DNA of 64,000 nucleotides from Larkinella sp051857545 (GTDB lineage Bacteria > Bacteroidota > Bacteroidia > Cytophagales > Spirosomataceae): positions 248,001-312,000 of the forward strand of contig NZ_JBPZHB010000005.1 in the NCBI RefSeq assembly GCF_051857545.1. The letters run 5' to 3'. Position numbers and translations under genes: made by a program. The notes beneath the pieces are model-generated. The model had not been told where the DNA came from. It saw only the letters and a list, made by a program, of their open reading frames with translations, and ran no database searches. This document shows, one piece after another, positions 55,248-64,000 of this stretch; the stretch's first letter is position 1, and every line of letters starts with the position of its first letter.

Positions 55248-56087
55248 ATGACAAACAAAGCCTTAACCCCGGATCAGATTCGGCAGTATAATCAGGCTGG
55301 TTACCTGATTGTTACCGATTTTTTGAACGCCGACGAAGTGGCAAAACTCTACCACGTAGCCATTGAGGATCGTGCGATCAGCAAGCATGCCATCAATATC
55401 AACGATAGCGCGGGCAAACGCAGTAAACTGTCGCTCTGGTACAAACCCGGCGATGATGTGTATGGGTTGCTCACCCGGAGCAAACAGCTCGTCGATTCCG
55501 TTGATTCGTTGCTGGACAATCGGAATTCTCCGGTTTGCCATTTTCATTCAAAACTCATGCAAAAAGAACCCCGCGTGGGCGGTGCGTGGGAGTGGCATCA
55601 GGATTACGGCTACTGGTATAAAAACGAATTTCTGTTGCCCGATCAGATGATGTCGGTGATGGTGGCTATCACCGATGCGAATCAGGAAAATGGCTGTTTG
55701 CAGGTGATCAAAGGATCGCACAAAATGGGACGCGTCGAGCACGGTTTCGCGGGCGAGCAGGTAGGTGCCTCCCAACGCTACGTCGATCTGGCGCTGAAAA
55801 CGATGGATCGGGTTTTTGTGGAGCTGAAAGCGGGTGACGTGCTGTTTTTCCACAGCAACCTGCTCCACCGCTCCGAAGCCAATTTATCGGACAAGCCCCG
55901 CTGGTCGATGATTTCGTGTTACAACCGCCAGTCCAACATTGGCTACAACGAATCGTCGTCTTCGTCGGCGAGCATCACCCCCATCTCTGTGGTTCCCGAC
56001 GAAGCCCTGCTAACCTGGGATGCAACGGGCCTGGTTGAAGAGGGTGCCGGTTTCCTGCGTAAAGAAGCTGACGTATCGCTGAAATAA
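55248..56087 (+). CDS. Phytanoyl-CoA dioxygenase (PhyH) family oxygenase
   Basis: Start at ATG 55248 (279 residues); an upstream in-frame codon inside the GH36 gene is unlikely. The Fe(II)-binding HxD is H117-Q-D119 (EWHQDYGYW) and the distal His is about H207 (NLLHRSEAN); the 2-oxoglutarate-binding Arg is likely in the KPRWSM segment. PhyH enzymes in PULs are thought to hydroxylate or demethylate small molecules; the substrate is unknown. It sits between GH36 and the sugar porter, suggesting a role in processing the imported sugar. Confidence 0.88.
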   Translation: MTNKALTPDQIRQYNQAGYLIVTDFLNADEVAKLYHVAIEDRAISKHAININDSAGKRSKLSLWYKPGDDVYGLLTRSKQLVDSVDSLLDNRNSPVCHFHSKLMQKEPRVGGAWEWHQDYGYWYKNEFLLPDQMMSVMVAITDANQENGCLQVIKGSHKMGRVEHGFAGEQVGASQRYVDLALKTMDRVFVELKAGDVLFFHSNLLHRSEANLSDKPRWSMISCYNRQSNIGYNESSSSSASITPISVVPDEALLTWDATGLVEEGAGFLRKEADVSLK

Positions 56088-56144
56088 CCCGACGGTCATT
56101 GTAGCGCAGATAACCTTCCTTTCTAAACCTTTACCGATCCGATC

Positions 56145-57521
56145 ATGGCAGTTAGTATTCACGCCCGGCCCGAAGTTAGCGGGGTCGATGCAGCGGTCAA
56201 CCGCCGTTACGTCTATCTCATCAGTGCGATTGCGGCCTTGGGTGGCGTTTTGTTTGGTTTCGATTTGGTGATCATCTCCGGCACCGTCCCTTTTTTTACC
56301 AGCTATTTTCAACTGGATGAATTTGAGACGGGCTGGGCAGTAGGCTGCATCAATCTGGGGGCGGCCATGGGCGCCTTGATTGGGGGCCGACTGAGCGATA
56401 CGCTAGGCCGAAAAAAGCTGCTGATGGGGTGCGCGGTGCTGTTCGCCCTGACGGGTGCGGCTACGGGCTGGGCCGGTAGCTTCCCCTGGTTTATCACGTT
56501 TAGAATGCTGAGCGGGATCGCTGTGGGCGCTGCGGCTTTGGTGTGTCCGATGTATGTAGCCGAGATTTCGCCCGCTCCCATGCGGGGGCGCATGGTGTCC
56601 TTTTACCAGCTCTCGATTGTGGTTGGCATTCTGCTGGCTTATCTGTCCAATTACCTGCTCCTGAATACCGGCGTAAACAACTGGCGGTGGATGTTCTCCT
56701 CCCAGTCGGGGCCTTCGCTGTTGTTCTTCCTGGGCTTGTTTTTTGTCGCTGAAAGTCCGCGGTGGCTCATCCGGAAACACCGTATCGATGAAGCTGAAGC
56801 GGTTTTAACCCGCATTGGTGGCCAAACGTACGCCATTGCCGAAGCGTCGCAGATTAAGGCCAGTTTCTCGCAGGAAACCCGCGAATCGGTCGGCGATCTG
56901 TTTCGGAAAGACCTGTGGCCCATCGTCTTTATTGGCATCGTGGTAGCGATTTTCTCGCAGGCCGTGGGGCAGAACTCCCTGTTTTCTTACGCTCCGGAGC
57001 TCTTCAGACAGGCGGGTATGGCCCAGGATTCGGCCTTTTTGCAATCGATCATCATCGGTGTGATCAACTTCATTTTTACGTTCATCGCCATCGGTACGAT
57101 TGATAAAATCGGGCGGAAGAAATTGCTGCAATACGGTTCTATTTTACTATGTTTAGACGCGCTCGCCTTGTCGGCGGCTTTTTACTGGCAAGTACCGGGT
57201 GCCTGGGTACTGGTTTTCGTGCTGGCCTTCATCGCCATTTATTCGGCAACCTTAGGCCCCGTTACCTGGGTTTGTCTCTCGGAAATCTTTCCGAACCGCA
57301 TTCGGGGTAATGCCCTGGCGCTGGCAACACTGGCGCTTTGGATTACCAACTTCTTCACCACGGCCTCTTTTCCGGTCATGAAACAGTACTGGGGATTGCC
57401 GCTAACGTTTGGTTTTCACGCCATTTTGTGTTTTGCCTACTTTCTGTTTATCTGGGGGCGGATTCCGGAAACGAAAGGAAAATCACTGGAAGAGATCGAA
57501 AAAGAGTTGACTCAGCCATAA
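56145..57521 (+). CDS. MFS sugar porter family transporter
   Basis: 458 residues with twelve membrane helices. Signatures are GGRLSDTLGRKKLLM (loop 2-3), ESPRWLIRKHR (end of the first half) and IDKIGRKKLL (loop 8-9), plus PETKGKSLEEIE at the C-terminus, all diagnostic of the sugar porter family (proton-coupled monosaccharide uptake at the inner membrane). It probably takes up galactose or xylose released by the neighbouring enzymes. The stop is 8 nt before the sigma factor start. Confidence 0.95.
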   Translation: MAVSIHARPEVSGVDAAVNRRYVYLISAIAALGGVLFGFDLVIISGTVPFFTSYFQLDEFETGWAVGCINLGAAMGALIGGRLSDTLGRKKLLMGCAVLFALTGAATGWAGSFPWFITFRMLSGIAVGAAALVCPMYVAEISPAPMRGRMVSFYQLSIVVGILLAYLSNYLLLNTGVNNWRWMFSSQSGPSLLFFLGLFFVAESPRWLIRKHRIDEAEAVLTRIGGQTYAIAEASQIKASFSQETRESVGDLFRKDLWPIVFIGIVVAIFSQAVGQNSLFSYAPELFRQAGMAQDSAFLQSIIIGVINFIFTFIAIGTIDKIGRKKLLQYGSILLCLDALALSAAFYWQVPGAWVLVFVLAFIAIYSATLGPVTWVCLSEIFPNRIRGNALALATLALWITNFFTTASFPVMKQYWGLPLTFGFHAILCFAYFLFIWGRIPETKGKSLEEIEKELTQP

Positions 57522-57529
57522 TCATCTGC

Positions 57530-58165
57530 ATGAATTCTCCACTCACTCCTGCCGAACACACGCTGCTCTGGAATGACTTTCGGAACGGAAGCCAGGCTGC
57601 TTTCTCCCAACTCTATGAGTTGTTTTCGGCCGATCTGTACCGGTATGGGTACAACCTGATCCGAAACCGGCAACTGGTGGAAGACGGTTTGCACGAACTA
57701 TTCCTTCATTTACACGAGAAACGCCATCGGCTCGGCCCAACCGACAACATCCGGTTCTACCTGTACCGGGCCTTACGGCGTCGGCTTTTAGATACCGTCA
57801 GCCGATTGAACAAGCTGGACTCCGACGATTACCTGTTTAATCAGGCCGAATTTCTGATTCAGCCGTATGAGCAGACGCTGGTTGAAGAACAATTGATCGA
57901 GCAGCAAAAACTGTTGGTCATTGCGCAATTGAATAAATTACCCAAACGCCAGAAAGAAATTTTATACCTGGTCTACATGAAAGGCCTGACGTACCAGCAA
58001 GCGGCCGAAGTCATGGATATTACCATAAAAAGCGTTTACAATACCGTTAATGTTGCCCTGACGACACTGCGAACTTATGTGCGTACATCGTTTAATCAGG
58101 GTGGTGCGTTGTGGAGCCTGATGATAGGCGTTCTGATTTACTTTACAAAGATTTTATTGGGATAA
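57530..58165 (+). CDS. ECF-type sigma-70 factor with hydrophobic C-terminus
   Basis: Start at ATG 57530 (211 residues); the frame is open upstream inside the transporter gene but that part is not sigma-like. Sigma2 region: YGYNLIRNRQLVEDGLHELFLHL; sigma4 region: LPKRQKEILYLVYMKGLTYQQAAEVM. The last 20 residues (ALWSLMIGVLIYFTKILLG) are hydrophobic and could anchor the factor in the membrane, which is unusual for a sigma factor. It is followed by FecR and STN-SusC, so it activates that transporter locus. Confidence 0.9.
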   Translation: MNSPLTPAEHTLLWNDFRNGSQAAFSQLYELFSADLYRYGYNLIRNRQLVEDGLHELFLHLHEKRHRLGPTDNIRFYLYRALRRRLLDTVSRLNKLDSDDYLFNQAEFLIQPYEQTLVEEQLIEQQKLLVIAQLNKLPKRQKEILYLVYMKGLTYQQAAEVMDITIKSVYNTVNVALTTLRTYVRTSFNQGGALWSLMIGVLIYFTKILLG

Positions 58166-58225
58166 CGCCGGGAAAAAATACATTGTGGCCTGTTTTACGA
58201 GTACGACCATGATTACACCTGCACG

Positions 58226-59251
58226 ATGCCGAATCCCGCTTTTACCGTAGAAGATTTTTGCAAAGACCCTACCTTCATTCGCTGGGTATTGACCCCCACC
58301 GACGAGTCGAACCGGTTTTGGCAAACCTTTATGGCCGATCATCCCCATAAAGTACCCGATATTCAGCTTGCTACCGAGTACATCAAAACCATTCAGTTTA
58401 GCGAAACCGACCCTTCTCCGGCAGACCTCGCCCAGTTAAAGCAACGAATCTGGAATGATATCGAAAACCCGGCGCGCCATCCAGACCGCCGTGCGGAATT
58501 TCGTCCGGACTCCCCGGTTCGGACTACTGCCTGGTATCAGCAACCGTATTGGGCTGCGGCTGCGGCCATTGTGCTGATCCTGTCGCTGGGTTTGGGCTGG
58601 TGGGCGTATGATTCAACGACCGGATTGACCTACCGGACGGCTTACGGGAAGATTCAGGAAATAAAACTGGCCGATGGGTCAATCGTGACGCTCAATGCCA
58701 ACTCGTCGCTGAAAGTTGCCGACAACCTGGGCGATCGGGCGATCCGGGAAGTGTGGTTGAGCGGTGAAGCCTATTTTGACATTGCGAAACGAAAGGGTTC
58801 AAAATTTATCGTTCATACCCCCGAAGCCCAGGTCGAAGTGCTGGGTACGGAATTTAATGTAAATACCAGACGGGAGCAGACGAATGTGGTTCTACACGAG
58901 GGAAAAGTGCAGTTAAGCACGGAAAACCAGTCGTCGCTGGTGATGAAGCCTGGCGATATGGCTATTGTTTCTCCCAAAAACCAACAGATTCAACTGAAAC
59001 GGGTGCAGCCTGAGCTTTATGACGCCTGGAAGAAATCATACCTTATTCTGGATGGAAAAAGCCTCCCGGAAATCATTACCAGTCTGGAAGACACCTTCGG
59101 TGTAACGATCAGACTGGCTGATGGAAAACTGGCCGAAAAGACCCTGACCGGAAAGCTTCGTACGGATGTGGCTGACGACTGCATTGACAACCTGGCCATT
59201 ATTCTGGACGCCAACGTCAAAAAAACCGGTGATGCCTATGTGTTTGAATAG
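58226..59251 (+). CDS. FecR-family anti-sigma factor
   Basis: 341 residues. Cytoplasmic N-terminus (1-107), one membrane helix (108-128, YWAAAAAIVLILSLGLGWWAY), FecR domain in the periplasm (about 135-240, IKLADGSIVTLNANSSLKV) and a DUF4974-type C-terminal domain (about 270-340, KSLPEIITSLEDTFGV). It holds the sigma factor inactive until the STN domain of the SusC protein encoded downstream signals substrate passage. Confidence 0.93.
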   Translation: MPNPAFTVEDFCKDPTFIRWVLTPTDESNRFWQTFMADHPHKVPDIQLATEYIKTIQFSETDPSPADLAQLKQRIWNDIENPARHPDRRAEFRPDSPVRTTAWYQQPYWAAAAAIVLILSLGLGWWAYDSTTGLTYRTAYGKIQEIKLADGSIVTLNANSSLKVADNLGDRAIREVWLSGEAYFDIAKRKGSKFIVHTPEAQVEVLGTEFNVNTRREQTNVVLHEGKVQLSTENQSSLVMKPGDMAIVSPKNQQIQLKRVQPELYDAWKKSYLILDGKSLPEIITSLEDTFGVTIRLADGKLAEKTLTGKLRTDVADDCIDNLAIILDANVKKTGDAYVFE

Positions 59252-59286
59252 CTCAAATCAGGGTTAAAGACGAGGTGGTTTGCTGG

Positions 59287-59328
59287 TACCCCTGCGCGGA
59301 TGGATCATCCGCGCAGGGGTATTTTTTT
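59287..59328 (+). terminator. Intrinsic terminator after FecR
   Basis: TACCCCTGCGCGGAT (59287-59301) pairs perfectly with ATCCGCGCAGGGGTA (59307-59321), loop 5 nt, followed by seven T at 59322-59328. It separates the sigma/anti-sigma unit from the SusC gene, which therefore needs its own promoter. Confidence 0.9.
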
Positions 59329-59500
59329 GCGCCTGTAAGAGCCTGCTACCTGCTATCACCCCTGCACTACGATGGTTTTCACTCCTGATAAAAAGATTTA
59401 AAAATTAACAGAAAATAATGATAAAAAAGACGGGAAAAACGGCCATACCGTCTGTTTGACTAGCAACTACGGCAAACCAACCAACGACCTTTTTTAACTT

Positions 59501-62500
59501 ATGAAAAGACGTATACTCTTTTTTACAACCCTGTGGTTATCCTGTTTGTGCGTGACTCAGGAGAGCGTTGCCCAACAGACCTTTGCCTCTGTTCAGAGGG
59601 CCACTGAAGGGATACAGGTGCAGGAGAATAGCACGAGTATCATCGCACTGCTTAAAAAACTTGAGATAACTCATCGAACCAGTTTTGTATACCAGAAAGA
59701 ATTACTGGAAAACAAGACCTTTACGGGGGATATCAATGAAAACGATAAACTAGAACACGTCCTCGATCGTGTATTGACGCCCGCAAATCTGCGTTTCCGT
59801 AAACTCAAAGGGGGCGGCTATACCATATTACCCCGGAAAGCTGCCAGAATCATACCGGCAGAATCTGAATTATTAAAAACATCAGGCAACCCGTCAATCG
59901 AACAAGAGACTGACAGAGCGCCGACCCTGGATTTACTGGCCTTGAGAGCCGATCTGAAAGCCACGTCCGCTGAAAAACCGGCTGATATAGTCATAAAGGG
60001 GCGCGTAACCGACAGTGAAAAAGGGGAACCCATTCCCGGAGCCAGCATTGTACTCAAAGGGGCGACACGGGGGACAACGACCGATGCCAGTGGTTCGTAT
60101 TCGCTTTCCGTACCCAATCAAAATGCCGTTTTAGTCTTCAGCTTCGTCGGGTTTGAAAAACAGGAAGTTACGGTCGGAAACCGCACGCAGATCAACGTGG
60201 TGTTGAAAAATGACCTGAATGAACTGAATGAGGTGGTGGTGGTGGGCTTTGGCACCCAGAAAAAAATCAATGCCACGGGTGCCATTTCAAGCATTGGAAC
60301 GAAAGAACTGGTCCAATCGCCGGTAGCCAATATCAGCAACTCGCTCGTGGGCCGCATGCCGGGCCTGTTTGCCACCCAATCCGGTGGCGAACCGGGAAAT
60401 GATGCATCGAAACTTAGAATCAGAGGGGTTGGTACGTTTTCGGGAAGCACCGACCCGCTCACCCTGGTCGACGGTATACAGGTCGATAATTACAACAACA
60501 TCGATCCCAACGAAATCGAATCGGTGACAATCCTGAAAGATGCTTCGTCGACGGCGGTTTACGGCATCCGGGGTGCCAACGGTGTCCTCATTATTACGAC
60601 CAAGCGGGGAAAGGTTGGGCCACCCAAAGTGAGCTACACCTTCAATCAGGGTTTTAACTCATTTACCGACCTGCGGCAGATGATGAACAGTGGCGACTAT
60701 GCTACCCATTTTAATGATGCCCTCAAAGCCGATTCCTATGTAACCGGTACCGTTTATGTGCCAAGATACACAGACCAGGATATCGAACTCTACCGGAATG
60801 GACAGGATCCGGTTTTCCACCCAAATGTGGACTGGTTCGACGAGATGTTCAGGAAAGTGTCCAAACAATCCCAGCATAATGTCAACATCAGTGGGGGGCA
60901 GAACAAGGTACGGTATTTCGTTTCGGCGGGGTATTTTAGTCAGGAGGGGCTGTTTAAAGACACCAAAGAGGTGGTCGACGCGTTTTCGCCCCAGTCGCTT
61001 TTTCAACGGTATAACCTTCGGTCTAATTTTAATTTCGACGTAACCAGCCGTTTACGGATGACGCTCGACCTGTCGTCGCAGACGGAGGTGAGGAGCGGTA
61101 ACAATGGCAGCAGTACCGAGCGGGTCGTTGGCGATATTGCCCGGGCCAGCCCATTGAGTACGCCCGGTGTGGTGGATGGGAAAGTGGTCAATATTCTTAC
61201 GGGTGCACAAAACAACCCCTACGTCAGTCTATTGTATCCAAACCAGGCCGGTGGGCTCAAACGGTCTTACCGAAATTACCTGAATGGTAATTTTAGGATG
61301 GATTACGACCTCGACTCCTGGGTCAAAGGACTGTCTGTTCACGGAAACGTGGCCCTGCAAACCTACAATGACCAGCAGATCGTCAACACCAAAACGCTGA
61401 TCACGTATTTAGCGGTAAAGCTTCCCGACGGTTCTATTAATTATGTGCCGTCGACAACCGAAGCGCAGTTTGGTTTCAGCCAGACAGGAACCTTCAACCG
61501 ACGCATTACGGCCGAAGCGGGTATTGATTACAAACGAAGTTTTGGGGTCCACAACCTAACGGGCTTAGTCCTGTATAATCAGCAAAAAACCTTTGATCCA
61601 TCACTGGCTTTTCTGGTTCCGAAAGGCTACCAGAGCTATGTCGGCCGGGCGACGTACGATTATAACGGCCGTTACCTGGCCGAAATAAACGTAGGATATA
61701 ATGGGACAGAAAATTTCGCTCCCGGGAAGCGTTTCGGCCTTTTTCCCGCCTATTCGCTGGGTTGGGTTGCGTCTCAGGAATCGTTTTTTCCGAAGTCGGG
61801 ATTCGTAACCTTCCTCAAGGTCAGGGGCTCTTATGGCGAAGTGGGTAACGACAACATTGGCGGAACCCGTTTCCTGTACCGGGAAACCAGCTACTCATCG
61901 GTGGCCAATATGTATTATTTCGGAAATGTGGGGTCAACATTCAGTGGCTTTCCGGGCATCCGGGAAGGGGCCACCGGCAATCCGAACGTCACCTGGGAGC
62001 GGGCTGTCAAGCAGAATCTGGGCCTGGAGCTGTCGCTGTGGAAAGATAAAATCAAATTCACGGGCGACGTATTCAGCGAAAAACGCAGTGACATTCTGGC
62101 AACGCCCCAAACCATTTCGTCCATCGTAGGCCTGTCGCAACCCGCCAGCAACCTGGGTAAAATGCAGAACAGAGGGTATGAGGCCGATATAACGTATATG
62201 GATCGGGTTGGAAATTTTGGTTACCGCATTTCGGGTAATTTTAGTTTCGCCCGCAACAAGATCCTTTTCAGGGATGAGGTACCCAATCAATATGCCTACC
62301 AAAACCGTACGGGTCAACGGTTAGGGCAAAACTTCGGACTGATTGCCGAAGGTCTTTTCAATACCCGTGAAGAGATCGATGCCCCCGGTCGACCGGTATA
62401 TTCTTACTCGAATAACCGAATTCAACCGGGCGACATCCGATACAAAGACTACAACGGGGATGGTATCATCAACAACTTTGATGCGGTTCCGATCGGCTTC

Positions 62501-63010
62501 TCCAATTTGCCGGAAAAAACGTTCGGGGCGTCGATAGGACTCAATTACAAAGGGTTCGATTTCTCCATCCTGTTTCAGGGCGTCGGTAACGTGTCGCATT
62601 ATTACACCCGCTTCCAGCGCGGTACGGGTTACGGTTCCGCCCCGCCCGAAGGGTCACCGAGCTACCTGAACGAAAGCTGGACCCAGGAACGGTATGATGC
62701 CGGTTTGCCCATCCGGTTTCCCCGTTTTTCGGTGAATAGCAGTCCCAATAATGAGGGATCCTCCTACTGGCTGGCAGATGCCAGCTATCTGCGGATAAAA
62801 AACGCCGAAATAGGCTACCGACTTAGCGACATACTCGTCAAGAAGCTGGGGATCAGTTCATGTCGCATTTATGTGAACGCGAATAACCTCTTTACCTGGA
62901 AAAACATGTATCCGGGCATTGACCCGGAAAACACCGCCACCGGAGATACCAATACCGAGCCTTACCCACTGGTTCGAACCATCAATACCGGGATAAACCT
63001 AAGCTTCTAA
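59501..63010 (+). CDS. SusC-family TonB-dependent transporter with STN signalling domain
   Basis: 1169 residues. Signal peptide ends near VAQQ. STN domain at about 45-110 (SIIALLKKLEITHRTSFVYQ, YTILP) interacts with FecR. A carboxypeptidase-like regulatory domain (about 163-240, IKGRVTDSEKGEPIPGASIVLKG), the SusC signature NEVVVVGFGTQKKINATGAIS, the plug (ending GVLIITTKRGKVG) and a barrel ending INLSF follow. The transporter imports an oligosaccharide and at the same time reports its presence to the sigma system. Confidence 0.95.
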   Translation: MKRRILFFTTLWLSCLCVTQESVAQQTFASVQRATEGIQVQENSTSIIALLKKLEITHRTSFVYQKELLENKTFTGDINENDKLEHVLDRVLTPANLRFRKLKGGGYTILPRKAARIIPAESELLKTSGNPSIEQETDRAPTLDLLALRADLKATSAEKPADIVIKGRVTDSEKGEPIPGASIVLKGATRGTTTDASGSYSLSVPNQNAVLVFSFVGFEKQEVTVGNRTQINVVLKNDLNELNEVVVVGFGTQKKINATGAISSIGTKELVQSPVANISNSLVGRMPGLFATQSGGEPGNDASKLRIRGVGTFSGSTDPLTLVDGIQVDNYNNIDPNEIESVTILKDASSTAVYGIRGANGVLIITTKRGKVGPPKVSYTFNQGFNSFTDLRQMMNSGDYATHFNDALKADSYVTGTVYVPRYTDQDIELYRNGQDPVFHPNVDWFDEMFRKVSKQSQHNVNISGGQNKVRYFVSAGYFSQEGLFKDTKEVVDAFSPQSLFQRYNLRSNFNFDVTSRLRMTLDLSSQTEVRSGNNGSSTERVVGDIARASPLSTPGVVDGKVVNILTGAQNNPYVSLLYPNQAGGLKRSYRNYLNGNFRMDYDLDSWVKGLSVHGNVALQTYNDQQIVNTKTLITYLAVKLPDGSINYVPSTTEAQFGFSQTGTFNRRITAEAGIDYKRSFGVHNLTGLVLYNQQKTFDPSLAFLVPKGYQSYVGRATYDYNGRYLAEINVGYNGTENFAPGKRFGLFPAYSLGWVASQESFFPKSGFVTFLKVRGSYGEVGNDNIGGTRFLYRETSYSSVANMYYFGNVGSTFSGFPGIREGATGNPNVTWERAVKQNLGLELSLWKDKIKFTGDVFSEKRSDILATPQTISSIVGLSQPASNLGKMQNRGYEADITYMDRVGNFGYRISGNFSFARNKILFRDEVPNQYAYQNRTGQRLGQNFGLIAEGLFNTREEIDAPGRPVYSYSNNRIQPGDIRYKDYNGDGIINNFDAVPIGFSNLPEKTFGASIGLNYKGFDFSILFQGVGNVSHYYTRFQRGTGYGSAPPEGSPSYLNESWTQERYDAGLPIRFPRFSVNSSPNNEGSSYWLADASYLRIKNAEIGYRLSDILVKKLGISSCRIYVNANNLFTWKNMYPGIDPENTATGDTNTEPYPLVRTINTGINLSF

Positions 63011-63021
63011 TGATCGCCGAT

Positions 63022-64000
63022 ATGAAAAAAATAGTATCCTTTACTGCTATACTCTTCTGCTGCCTGATTACCACCTCCTGTAATAAGGACTTTTTGGATA
63101 AAGCACCCGGCGTGGATCTGACCGAAGACAATGCCTTTCTGAATAAAGCCAATCTGGAGACCTTTATCACCACGATTTACCGCTATGGTGTTCATTCCAA
63201 TTTCCGGTACCGGGTTCAGGGCGAAGGGGTTACCTCTCCTGACAGGAACTACATTCCATTTTCGGGCGTAAACGCCACCGACTGCATTCACCCCAGTTCC
63301 AGTATCAGCGACGAAGGAGATGCCTCGGAGGCCGCCTTTGTGAACAACAACCGCTGGAATGAAGGCACTGTTCTGCCATCTACGATCGTGAATGTTGAAG
63401 ACTTTCGGTATTATATCCGGTGGATCGCTTTGCGTCAGATCAATCTGGTGCTGGAACGAATCGACGAAGTGCCCGATGCCGATGCGGTTTACAAAAAACA
63501 GGTTGTCGCCGAGGTCAGAACCCTGCGCGCCTTGAATTATCTGGAAATGCTCAAGCGATATGGGGGCGTTCCGATTGTCGACAAGGTGTATGACGCCGGC
63601 CAGAGAGTGGATGTTCCCCGAAGTTCCTTCAGTGATTGCGTCAACTTTATCGTAAAAGATATTGATGAATCGGTGCCCAATCTGCCAGCCGCTTATTCGG
63701 CTTCTCAAACCGGCAGAGTCACGGCCCTGGTCGCTTTGGCCATCAAATCGGAAGTGTTGCTGTATGCCGCCAGTCCGCAGTACAATACCGCAACCCCCGT
63801 GCTGGGGATGACCAATGCGGCCGATAATGCCCTGATCTGCTACGGTAATTTTGACCCAAACCGTTGGCAGCTAGCCGCCGATGCGGCTAAAGCAGCGCTC
63901 GACTACGCCCTGGCAAATGGCTATGAACTCATTGATGAGCCTGCGAACAGGAATCCGAAAGAACTGGATAATGGCACCGTAGGCCCCCTGGGCAATTACC
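63022..64000 (+). CDS. SusD/RagB-family lipoprotein, 5' part (cut by window end)
   Basis: Start taken at ATG 63022, with an in-frame ATG at 63010 overlapping the SusC stop as alternative. MKKIVSFTAILFCCL and TTSCNKDFLDKAPG give a lipoprotein signal (Cys20) and the SusD start. VRTLRALNYLEMLKRYGGVPIVDKVY is the core SusD helix pair. The frame is open to the window end (326 codons). It partners the STN-SusC transporter. Confidence 0.92.
   Translation, partial: MKKIVSFTAILFCCLITTSCNKDFLDKAPGVDLTEDNAFLNKANLETFITTIYRYGVHSNFRYRVQGEGVTSPDRNYIPFSGVNATDCIHPSSSISDEGDASEAAFVNNNRWNEGTVLPSTIVNVEDFRYYIRWIALRQINLVLERIDEVPDADAVYKKQVVAEVRTLRALNYLEMLKRYGGVPIVDKVYDAGQRVDVPRSSFSDCVNFIVKDIDESVPNLPAAYSASQTGRVTALVALAIKSEVLLYAASPQYNTATPVLGMTNAADNALICYGNFDPNRWQLAADAAKAALDYALANGYELIDEPANRNPKELDNGTVGPLGNY

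Noticed and set aside
1..64000. CRISPR arrays, rRNA genes and intact insertion sequences
   Set aside because: No regularly spaced direct repeats, no rRNA-like sequence and no complete transposase with terminal repeats were seen.

Overview
The window looks like a chromosomal segment of a plant-polysaccharide-degrading Bacteroidota, most likely a Cytophagales member of the Spirosoma type (inference). The evidence is three SusC/SusD loci, a hybrid two-component regulator, TANNTTTG-type promoters, a type IX secretion C-terminal signal and a FecR/sigma pair. It is mostly housekeeping and glycan-utilisation DNA interrupted by two decayed accessory patches.

Layout. 0-1.5 kb: end of a PAP2-like membrane protein, an enoyl-CoA hydratase family gene and tRNA-Arg(ACG). 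1.5-9.6 kb: accessory stretch behind the tRNA. It holds an AAA/DUF4143 ATPase whose start codon lies in a long inverted repeat, an XRE regulator, a plus-strand cluster of unrecognised small genes, a 905-residue tape-measure-like coiled-coil protein, a shard of a mobile polymerase gene, a truncated SDR gene and an outer-membrane protein gene broken by a stop codon. 9.7-24.5 kb: hybrid two-component regulator divergent from SusC-SusD, followed by a 1797-residue secreted SGNH esterase with two CBM3-like modules and a T9SS tail (a cellulose/hemicellulose-type PUL). 24.9-35.4 kb: a BamA/TamA-type barrel, a LytS/LytTR pair, and a compact operon of TonB receptor, DUF4249 lipoprotein, ABC ATPase, HlyD adaptor, FtsX-type permease and TolC. 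35.7-43.5 kb: a collagen-like lipoprotein, then a damaged minus-strand PUL. That PUL has a SusC-type promoter/leader fused to the last third of a SusD gene, followed by a PVC-type cytochrome/dehydrogenase and a GH2 enzyme. 43.8-47.9 kb: second accessory patch with a superfamily-A polymerase of the transposon/virus (TV-Pol) type, the C-terminus of a tyrosine recombinase, small secreted proteins and a shard of the tape-measure-like gene. 48-64 kb: third PUL with a beta-helix protein, GH10 xylanase, ThuA-like protein, AraC regulator, GH36 alpha-galactosidase, PhyH oxygenase, MFS sugar porter, ECF-type sigma, FecR anti-sigma, STN-SusC and the start of SusD (cut by the window end).

How parts fit. 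The PULs bind and import glycan fragments (SusC/D), cut them outside or in the periplasm (SGNH esterase, GH10, GH2, GH36, beta-helix) and are each controlled differently: hybrid two-component regulator, AraC plus sigma/FecR, or regulator lost.

The least expected observations are cross-window homologies. First, an approximately 200-bp SusC promoter/leader near 14 kb is repeated, inverted, near 43.4 kb directly in front of the truncated SusD. Second, the accessory patches near 8 kb and near 45-47.6 kb carry reciprocal shards of each other's large genes, suggesting two decayed copies of one poorly described element family that combines a TV-Pol polymerase with a tape-measure-like protein.
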